Below are positions 58,376 to 64,000 of a stretch of 64,000 nucleotides of DNA, piece by piece; position 1 is the stretch's first letter, and each line of letters opens with the position of its first letter. The notes below the pieces were generated by a model that saw only the letters and a program-made list of their open reading frames with translations, ran no database searches and was not told where the DNA came from. The position numbers and the translations under genes were made by a program. Location: assembly GCF_016921195.1 (NCBI RefSeq), contig NZ_JAFGYF010000001.1:248001-312000 (forward strand), in the 5' to 3' direction. The DNA is from Cellulosimicrobium cellulans (lineage in GTDB: Bacteria; Actinomycetota; Actinomycetes; Actinomycetales; Cellulomonadaceae).

Positions 58376-58597
58376 TCAGTCGAGGAGGAGGGCCTGGGGC
58401 TGGGGGAAGAGGGTCTGGTCGAGCACGAGGCAGGCCGCGCCGACGGCGCCGACGTCCTCGCCGAGGTGCGTGCTGACGACGCGGATGTCGTGCATCTTGT
58501 CGACGAACGGCGAGCTGGAGATCATCGGCTCGACCGTCGCGAAGAACCGGCGTGAGAGCAGCGGCCAGTTGGGCCCGCCGAACACGACGAGCTCCGG
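58376..58597 (-). pseudogene. C-terminal fragment of a ROK-family protein
   Basis: The frame reads PELVVFGGPNWPLLSRRFFATVEPMISSSPF, VDKMHDIRVVSTHLGEDVGAVGAACLVLDQTLFPQP to the stop at 58376. PxxVVxGGP...L......V and GEDVGAVGAACLVLD are the C-terminal end of ROK regulators/kinases. Homology begins abruptly at 58597, where the sequence changes; the N-terminal 300 residues are absent. The gene was cut by the event that brought in the DNA upstream (58598-58746 holds nothing recognisable). Confidence 0.72.
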
Positions 58598-58746
58598 TAC
58601 TCGGTGCGAAGCGTCGACCCGTCCGCGTCGACGGCCCACGGCTGCGCGATGGTCGCGAGACTGACCGAATCCCCCCGCTCTCGACGTCGCAGACGTTCTG
58701 ACCCTGGCACGCCCTTCCCACAGGCGAAGACGTGCCAGGCGACGGG

Positions 58747-59442
58747 TCAGGGAGTGGCCGGCAGAGCAAGCGGGGCGCGGCGGAGCACGTCGTCGACCCG
58801 AGACTGCTTGTCGAGCCAGCCCCGCATCCCGGGGTCGAGGTCACTCGTCACCCTGCACATCGCCGCGTACGCGCTGTTCGCGTGGCCCGTGCCGAAAATG
58901 GGCTCGAGGTGCGCCACGCGATTGCGGAACCGATGGACCTTGTCGAGGTCGTCGACGAGCTCGCCGTGCGGACGTCCGAGGTGGGGGAAGGCGTTCTTCA
59001 GTCCGGCGTTCCACAGCGCCGCTTTGGACGGGGACTTCCGGAGGTTCCTGGCCGGGAGGAGGTACCGCCACGTACCGAGGGTGAGTTGAGCGACGACGTC
59101 GTCGTGGCACAGGCTTGCAGTGGGACGGCCGGCGCGCTTGACCGCCTTCTTCGCGCGCTCAAGCGCGGTGGGAAGGTCTCGCGCCGGGAGCTGTCCGAGA
59201 GAGTGATGCGGATCGAGGAGCCAATCCTCGCCGTGAGACTGCCCGTTGCGGTCGACGTGGGCGGCGTTCCACGTGCGAAGCTCAGCGTCCATCGCGTTGC
59301 GCAAGCCGACCTCGACCAGATGGAGCGCCTCGTACGAGGCTGCTGAGAGCGCCATGTTCCACCGGTAGAGATTGAACGCGTCCGCGGTCTTCCCGCCGGT
59401 CGCCCGAAGGTAGGGCTGGAAGCGCGGTTCCGAGAGCGGCAC
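58747..59442 (-). CDS. Abi-like protein (abortive-infection family)
   Basis: 231 aa from the GTG at 59440-59442. YLRATGGKTADAFNLYRWNMALSAASYEALHLVEVGLRNAMDAELRTW is the front of the Abi_2/Abi-like family (LYxWNxxxSxAxxExLxxxEVxLRNxxxxxL); the C-terminal HRFRNRVAHLEPIF segment carries the family's RNxxxH (HEPN-like) RNase motif. Such proteins are linked to phage abortive infection or toxin activity. No antitoxin gene overlaps it. It sits beside a truncated ROK gene, which suggests insertion. Lower GC than the flanks. Confidence 0.8.
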   Translation of the reverse strand: MPLSEPRFQPYLRATGGKTADAFNLYRWNMALSAASYEALHLVEVGLRNAMDAELRTWNAAHVDRNGQSHGEDWLLDPHHSLGQLPARDLPTALERAKKAVKRAGRPTASLCHDDVVAQLTLGTWRYLLPARNLRKSPSKAALWNAGLKNAFPHLGRPHGELVDDLDKVHRFRNRVAHLEPIFGTGHANSAYAAMCRVTSDLDPGMRGWLDKQSRVDDVLRRAPLALPATP

Positions 59443-59494
59443 GGCGAGCGGCTAAGGCGAAAGGCGCGGCCTCTGCTGCATCCGCGGTCAGCGT

Positions 59495-59538
59495 GGGGAC
59501 CGGTCCCCATCGAAGCGGGTCGGGTCCCCGGATAGCCT
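59495..59538 (+). promoter_or_regulatory. Palindrome and -10 upstream of the 59596 gene
   Basis: GGGGACCGGTCCCC (59495-59508) is a perfect 14-bp palindrome in the 153-bp divergent gap. A -10 TAGCCT (59533-59538) lies 17 bp after a weak -35 position (59510-59515). A repressor site just upstream of the promoter is plausible. Confidence 0.45.
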
Positions 59539-59595
59539 CGTTCCGCTGGTCACGTCCGATCTCGAGATGGCGCCGTCGCGGAGGAGCAGAGCCTG

Positions 59596-60579
59596 GTGAG
59601 CACTGCCGAGCCCCGGGCACGCGTGCACGTCCTCATTCGTGCTCTCGGCGTCGTCGCCACGCTCGGCATCTGCGCCTGGGTCTTCACCGCGTGCAACGCG
59701 ATGGCGATCGCCTCGTGGCGCGCAGCGCCGGCGCTCTCCGCCGTGGTCGGCGACCGCGGCGACTGGTGGGTGAGCACCGACGAGGCGAACGTCAACGTGT
59801 CGCCCAGATGCGAGTTCCACGTCGAGCTGGGTGACGTCGAGCCGGCCGCGATCGCCGAGGTCCTCGAGGGTGTGGGCCCAGCGATGGACGGCTCGGACTG
59901 TGCGGTGCTCGACGTGCGGGTGCCGTCGGGGTCGCGCGTCGCTGCCGACGACTGGCGGGCCCTCACGCCGCAGGCGCGCTCGGTGATCGCTGAGCGGCTC
60001 CTCGCCGTGCCCGGCCTCCAGCTGTCGTTCTCCGACGACGCGTCACCCGTCGCGGCGGTCTTCGAGCGGCAGGGCGGCCTCACCGACGCCGTCATGCTGC
60101 TACGGACGATGGTCGGCGACGGCGCGCTCGAACGTGCGCTCGGCGACACCCGGTGGAGATTCACCTGGTCACCCGAGGACGCGCCGCCGTACCACGGCAT
60201 CAGCCTCGAGCTCGATGGCGCCCCGGACCCCGAGCTGCTGTCGGCGCTCGACCGGGTCGCGGACCTCGATCCGTCCTTGATCGATGGAGCGCCCGACGCG
60301 GACGATCTCGCGGGGGCGAACGACGCGGTCCGGGGCGTCCAGGTGACCGTCGAATCCGAGGCGAACGGGCTCCGCACGCGCGTCGACCTGATCGTCGACG
60401 ACTGGAACCCCGCTCGGATGGCCGGACAGGAGACGTCGATGACCGAGGAGAGCGTCGCAGCGGACGCCGCGCGTGCCATCCTCCTGGCGTTCGCCGACGC
60501 CGGTGTGTCGGGAGAGGTCGTCGTGGTCGCGAACGACGGCCTCAGCTGGACCGGCGGCACGAGCCCGACGAACGGATGA
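59596..60579 (+). CDS. Membrane-anchored hypothetical protein
   Basis: 327 aa from GTG 59596. An N-terminal helix, HVLIRALGVVATLGICAWVFTAC, leads to a polar exported region of about 290 residues with a mixed alpha/beta pattern (VEPAAIAEVLEGVGPAM, RVAADDWRALTPQARSVIAERLLAVPGL, AVFERQGGLTDAVMLLRTMVG, DDWNPARMAGQETSMTEESVAADAARAILLAFADAG). The Cys in FTACNAM could be a weak lipobox. No family is recognised. AGGAGCAGAGCC lies about 10 bases before the GTG. Confidence 0.7.
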   Translation: MSTAEPRARVHVLIRALGVVATLGICAWVFTACNAMAIASWRAAPALSAVVGDRGDWWVSTDEANVNVSPRCEFHVELGDVEPAAIAEVLEGVGPAMDGSDCAVLDVRVPSGSRVAADDWRALTPQARSVIAERLLAVPGLQLSFSDDASPVAAVFERQGGLTDAVMLLRTMVGDGALERALGDTRWRFTWSPEDAPPYHGISLELDGAPDPELLSALDRVADLDPSLIDGAPDADDLAGANDAVRGVQVTVESEANGLRTRVDLIVDDWNPARMAGQETSMTEESVAADAARAILLAFADAGVSGEVVVVANDGLSWTGGTSPTNG

Positions 60580-60620
60580 GCTCGTCGTCCTTGCCGGGCT
60601 GACGTGCCTCGTCGTCGGCC

Positions 60621-61403
60621 TCAGCCGAGCTGCCCGCGGAGCCACGCGACGTCGGCGGGGACGTCCGCGTGCGTCTCGCACACCACCGACGTCCCGGCCG
60701 CCCGGACGACGCCGAGCAGGAGCTCCGGGTCGATCGTGCCCGCGGTGAGGCCCGCGTGGCGGTCCGCGCCCGAGCCGGCGGTGTCGCGGCTGTTGTTGAG
60801 GTGCACGAGGTCGACGCGGCCCGTGATCCCGCGGACCTGCTCGACCGCCGTCGTGAGGTCGATGCCGCCCGCCCACGCGTGGCACGTGTCGAGGCAGAAC
60901 CCGACGTTGTCGGCGCCGTCGGCCTGCTGGATCGCGGCCCACAGGCCCTCGATGCGCTCGAGCCGGCGCGCCATGGAGAAGTCACCGCCTGCGGTGTTCT
61001 CGACGTAGACGGTCACGTCCGTCTGGAGCGCGTCGATCGCCTTGCGCCAGTTGTCGAAGCCCTTCGCCGGGTCCTCCTTCGCGGTGACGTGCCCGCCGTG
61101 GACCACGACGCCCGTCGCGCCGACCGCCGCCGCGCCGTCGACGATCTGCTGGAGCAGCTTGCGGCTCGGGATGCGGATGCGATTGTTGGGGCTCGCGACG
61201 TTGATGACGTACGGCGCGTGCACGACGAGCTCGAGGTCCGCCGCCGCGGCGGCGTCCTTCAGGGCCTCCGCCCCGCCCGGGAACGTGAACTCCGGTCCCT
61301 TCCAGGACTGAGGGTCCCCGAGGAAGATCTGGGCAACGTCCGCGCCGATGCTCGCGGCCTGCGCGACGACGTCCGACTGGTCGAGGTGGGCTCCGATCCG
61401 CAT
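60621..61403 (-). CDS. nfo: Endonuclease IV (deoxyribonuclease IV)
   Basis: 260 aa. MRIGAHLD, DVAQIFLGDPQSWKGPEF, ELVVHAPYVINVASPNNRIR, GVVVHGGHV, VYVENTAGGDFSMARRLERI, VGFCLDTCHAWAGGIDL, RVDLVHLNNSRDTAGSGADRH and VVCETHAD give the zinc ligands (three His in HAP, HGG, TCH; Glu in VEN; DxxH of GADRH; Glu of CETHAD) in the EndoIV order. It cleaves abasic sites in base-excision repair. The ATG is at 61401-61403. Convergent with the hypothetical gene upstream on the plus strand. Confidence 0.94.
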   Translation of the reverse strand: MRIGAHLDQSDVVAQAASIGADVAQIFLGDPQSWKGPEFTFPGGAEALKDAAAAADLELVVHAPYVINVASPNNRIRIPSRKLLQQIVDGAAAVGATGVVVHGGHVTAKEDPAKGFDNWRKAIDALQTDVTVYVENTAGGDFSMARRLERIEGLWAAIQQADGADNVGFCLDTCHAWAGGIDLTTAVEQVRGITGRVDLVHLNNSRDTAGSGADRHAGLTAGTIDPELLLGVVRAAGTSVVCETHADVPADVAWLRGQLG

Positions 61404-61457
61404 GGGGACCAACCTACGCGGCGGCGCCCACGACGCGCCGCTCGGCGTCCCGCGAGG

Positions 61458-61730
61458 TCACCACCCGTTGGCGCTGCGACGGATGACGTCGCGCCGCAGG
61501 TCGAGCAGCGCCGCTCGGGCGCGACGACGGCGGTCGGCGGGGTCCACGGTGAGCTCGTCGCCGGGGTTGGCGCGACGCTGCGGCTCCTCACGGGGGTGCA
61601 GGTCCCGGGTCACGCCGTGGTCGGCGGGTCGGTGGGCGGTGGTCCGGGTGGCGCGGGCCGGTCCCGCGGGCGGCGCGTCGACGGGGCCGGGGGACGACGG
61701 GGCGGAGAAGAGCGGGCGGTTGTCCGGCAC
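61458..61730 (-). CDS. Small basic hypothetical protein
   Basis: 90 aa from the GTG at 61728-61730, chosen for GAGGAGG at 5 bases. Pro/Ala/Arg-rich and probably disordered at the front (PLFSAPSSPGPVDAPPAGPA); the C-terminus DPADRRRRARAALLDLRRDVIRRSANGW is a basic helix. No family is recognised. It is 54 bp upstream of nfo on the same strand and may be co-transcribed. The 304 bp between it and the RDD gene (61731-62034) holds no gene; a 9-bp inverted repeat CACGACATG/CATGTCGTG (about 61912 and 61953) is its only feature. Confidence 0.6.
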   Translation of the reverse strand: MPDNRPLFSAPSSPGPVDAPPAGPARATRTTAHRPADHGVTRDLHPREEPQRRANPGDELTVDPADRRRRARAALLDLRRDVIRRSANGW

Positions 61731-62034
61731 GGTGGCCTCCTCGGGTGCGGTCGCCGGGGCGGCCGCTGGTCGGGACGGATGCTGGTGCGCCGGGCTCGTG
61801 GCCCGGCGCACCCCCATCGTGCGACCGCGACGTTTCCCCCGGTCGTCCGAGGCGTTTCGGTCGTGTTGCCGCCGAACAGCCGCTCCGTGAGACGGCCGCC
61901 ACCGCGCCGAGCACGACATGACGGTCGTTGTCGGACGGACGACGACGACCCCCATGTCGTGTTCGGCAGCGGGTGAAGGTCGTCCTCGGTGCACGTCTCC
62001 GGCCGGGCGGAGGCGTCGCCCGGGAGGGCAGCGG

Positions 62035-63168
62035 TCAGGAGGTGCCGCGGCCTCCGCACGAAGCCACCGTCTCGCCCTCGACGACGACCGAGGCATCCCA
62101 GCTCCACGCCGCCGGGAGCGCGGCGACGGTCGCCGCCGGGACGTGGACCGCGTCGAGCCCCGAGCCGTCGGGCGTGGGCGGGACGACTTCCCAGTCGCTG
62201 CCGCCGTCGGCGCGCTGGTCGACCCGGAACGGCGACTCGAACGTGGCGAGGTCGTCGCCCTCCCACGTCTCGAGGCGCAGGACGAGCGCGGCGTCGAGCG
62301 GCTGGTCGAGCGTGGCGTCCAGGTCCACGTCGACGGCGAACGACGCGTCGAGGCCCGTCTGGTCCCCGGCCTCGTCGGGGAGCGGGCTCGTCCGGGTCAC
62401 GCCCCACCGGCTCTCGGTGCCCGGCGTCGACCAGCTGACGACCTCCACGTCCCCGACGGTCAGCGGTGACTCGTCCGACACCTTCGGTGTGCACGTCGCC
62501 GTCCACACGTCGCCGCCGGTGTACGTGGCCGGGCCGAGGGCGAAGACGGCGCTCCCCACCGAGAGGACGGTCGCCGCGACGGTGACGGTGCGCGACGGCG
62601 TCGGGCCGCCCATGCCGGTGCCGGGGCCGAGGAACGGCACGGGCGGGCGGACGCGCCGCAGCACGACCGTGCTGCACAGGGAGTCGGCGAACGTCCGGCG
62701 CTGCGCGTGCCACAGCGGGCGGAGGAAGCCGATGTACAGGATGGCGTCGAGGAGATGGGCCAGGTGGCGCAGGACGGTGCGGATCAGCCCGGCGGGTCGC
62801 CCGGTGGTGTCGTGCACGACGACGATGCCCACCGCCCGCTTGCCGGGCGTCGCCCCGGTCCAGCCCTGGAAGGCGAAGAGCGCGGCCGAGGTGCCGAGAG
62901 CCCACCAGGTGCCGCCGGGGACCACGGTGTCCGCGGTCACGCCGAAGCTGATCCCCGGGAGCCAGGCCACCTCGTAGGCGGGCCCGACCGCGAGGAACAG
63001 CACCGTCGCGACGATCGCCGTGTCGAGCAGCGACGCGACGACGCGGCGGGACCAGCTCGCGTACTCCTCGCGCGCCGGCTCCGGAGAGAGCCCGGGAAGG
63101 GCGGGCTCGAGGTCTCCGGCTCCGACGGCGTGCGTCGGCCCCCTGCCGGTCGGGGCGTCGATGGCCAC
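62035..63168 (-). CDS. RDD-family membrane protein with exported C-terminal domain
   Basis: 377 aa from GTG 63168. The RDD core (about 38-165) has SWSRRVVASLLDTAIVATVLFLAVG, WTGATPGKRAVGIVVVHDTTGRPAG and LAHLLDAILYIGFLRPLWHAQRRTFADSLCSTVVLRR: the Arg-Asp-Asp pattern as R..D...D plus the PGK loop. A fourth helix (VTVAATVLSVGSAVFALGPAT) is followed by an exported beta-rich domain of about 165 residues (TATCTPKVSDESPLTV ... SCGGRGTS) with Cys at both ends that could bond. RDD proteins may be transporters; the function here is unknown. Confidence 0.82.
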   Translation of the reverse strand: MAIDAPTGRGPTHAVGAGDLEPALPGLSPEPAREEYASWSRRVVASLLDTAIVATVLFLAVGPAYEVAWLPGISFGVTADTVVPGGTWWALGTSAALFAFQGWTGATPGKRAVGIVVVHDTTGRPAGLIRTVLRHLAHLLDAILYIGFLRPLWHAQRRTFADSLCSTVVLRRVRPPVPFLGPGTGMGGPTPSRTVTVAATVLSVGSAVFALGPATYTGGDVWTATCTPKVSDESPLTVGDVEVVSWSTPGTESRWGVTRTSPLPDEAGDQTGLDASFAVDVDLDATLDQPLDAALVLRLETWEGDDLATFESPFRVDQRADGGSDWEVVPPTPDGSGLDAVHVPAATVAALPAAWSWDASVVVEGETVASCGGRGTS

Positions 63169-63236
63169 GCGCCGATCCTGGCAGAGACCCCGGCCGGCGG
63201 GAAGCGCGGCCGGCTATGTCCGAGCGGCGGAGCGGT

Positions 63237-64000
63237 TCAGCGGAAGGAGTGCCGCCGACCCAGGGCGACGGTCGCGAGCACCGGGACCATGAGGGCGAGC
63301 GAGACCCACGGGAGGCCGCCGGGGCCCGCGACGGCGAGAACCGCTCCGCCGACGGCTCCGCCGAGCGCGACGGACGTGTTCCACACCGTGACGAGCGCCG
63401 ACTGCGCGACGTCGGCGCCGTCGCCCGCGGCCCGGGCAGCGGCGGTCGTGTAGAGCGTCCCGGCGCCGCCGAACGCGGCACCCCAGGCGGCGACGGCGAC
63501 CACGACGACGACCGTCGACGTCGGCGCGAGGCCGAGCACGAGCATCGCGAGGGCGAAGACGACGACCGACCCGAGCGTGAGGGCACGCAGGCGGCGGTCG
63601 ATGAGCGAACCGAGGAGCACGAGCGCCCCCGCGGACGCCGCGCCGAGGACGAGCAGCAGCGCGCTGGTGCGTGAGCCCTGGCCGAGGTGCGCGAGGTGGA
63701 CCGCGACGTACGTGTAGAGCGACGTGTTGGCGAGCACGTTGAGTCCAGTCACGAGCAGCACGGGCCGCAGGCCCGGGCGGGGGAGGACCGCGGTGATCGC
63801 GAGCTGCGCGCCCCGCGGGGTGCCCGCGGCGGCGGGGGCACCGAACCGGACCCCGGCGAGCAGGCCGAGGCCGACGAGCGAGAGGACGCCGAACGTCCAC
63901 CGCCACCCGACGGCGGCGCCCAGCACCGCGCCCGCGGGCACGCCGAGCGTGAGGGCGAGCGGACCGCCCGCCATGGCGATCGTCATGGCGCGGCCGAGGC
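63237..64000 (-). CDS. MFS transporter, C-terminal part (cut by window end)
   Basis: About 254 residues are visible; the N-terminus lies beyond the window. The visible part starts RAMTIAMAGGPLALTLGVPAGAVLGAAVGWRWTF, the helix 4-5/motif C region of DHA1-type drug-efflux MFS proteins (GxxLGxxxGxxLG...WRxxF), and continues with helices 6-12 (VLLVTGLNVLANTSLYTYVAVHL, LLLVLGAASAGALVLLGSLIDRRLR, VVVVVAVAAWGAAFGGAGTLY, VWNTSVALGGAVGGAVLAVAG). The size fits a 12-TM protein. The substrate is unknown. It ends 68 bp before the RDD gene, same strand. Confidence 0.87.
   Translation of the reverse strand, partial: LGRAMTIAMAGGPLALTLGVPAGAVLGAAVGWRWTFGVLSLVGLGLLAGVRFGAPAAAGTPRGAQLAITAVLPRPGLRPVLLVTGLNVLANTSLYTYVAVHLAHLGQGSRTSALLLVLGAASAGALVLLGSLIDRRLRALTLGSVVVFALAMLVLGLAPTSTVVVVVAVAAWGAAFGGAGTLYTTAAARAAGDGADVAQSALVTVWNTSVALGGAVGGAVLAVAGPGGLPWVSLALMVPVLATVALGRRHSFR

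Overview
The window is about 74% GC, with near-exclusive G/C third codon positions, many GTG starts, -10 boxes of the TAGCGT/TAGGCT type, leaderless starts, a LAxTG (class E sortase) surface protein and many secreted carbohydrate-active proteins. This fits a high-GC actinobacterium, most likely a polysaccharide-degrading Micrococcales member (Cellulosimicrobium/Cellulomonas-like). The genus is inferred only. No rRNA, tRNA, CRISPR array or intact insertion sequence was seen.

Layout. 1-9.9 kb: housekeeping and accessory metabolism (end of a nitronate monooxygenase gene, argP/lysE divergent pair, VOC protein, small secreted and zinc-knuckle proteins, MBL hydrolase, VanZ-like protein, LacI regulator with its own operator, glutaminase coupled to a frameshifted MFS gene, YihY membrane protein). 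10.1-18.9 kb: an alpha-glucan locus with a LacI regulator, two abutting operators on the promoter of a sugar-binding lipoprotein, a secreted GH87 alpha-1,3-glucanase/mycodextranase and a cytoplasmic GH31 glucosidase. No permease genes are present, and two nested-hairpin repeats flank the GH87 gene. 19.0-27.8 kb: a putative regulon around a MalT/LAL-type LuxR regulator. Three copies of TCACGC-N5-GCGTGA lie 21-23 nt upstream of candidate -10 boxes before a CMD-family gene, an arylsulfatase gene and a DUF6325-SHOCT-PLDc_N-glutamate decarboxylase-YrhK-like operon.

27.8-43.5 kb: a sialic-acid locus. A secreted sialidase releases sialic acid, and an SBP5-type ABC transporter (with a permease-ATPase fusion) imports it. 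NanA, NanK and NanE convert it to GlcNAc-6-P, and NagB completes the path to fructose-6-P; NagA is not in the window. A FadR-type GntR regulator and two Gfo/Idh/MocA oxidoreductases (candidates for 2,7-anhydro-Neu5Ac handling) sit in a tightly overlapping divergent operon. The sialidase and transporter promoters share an operator-like sequence.

43.5-50.3 kb: DinB protein, a LuxR-HTH remnant, CPA1 antiporter, a MerR regulator with a 19-bp-spacer promoter, and an ECF sigma/anti-sigma/YceI operon facing a PF03640-type lipoprotein, both with TGAACC-N16-CGTC promoters. 50.5-59.5 kb: an accessory, partly decayed region with a DUF1016 nuclease, recombinase remnant, orphan secreted protein overlapping a repeat protein, an amber-interrupted zinc-ribbon gene, truncated genes, a frameshifted small secreted peptide in front of a lipoprotein/PG-binding/ABC-transporter operon, a ROK fragment and an Abi-like protein. 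59.6-64 kb: a membrane-anchored hypothetical protein, endonuclease IV, a small basic protein, an RDD membrane protein and the C-terminal part of an MFS transporter that runs off the end.
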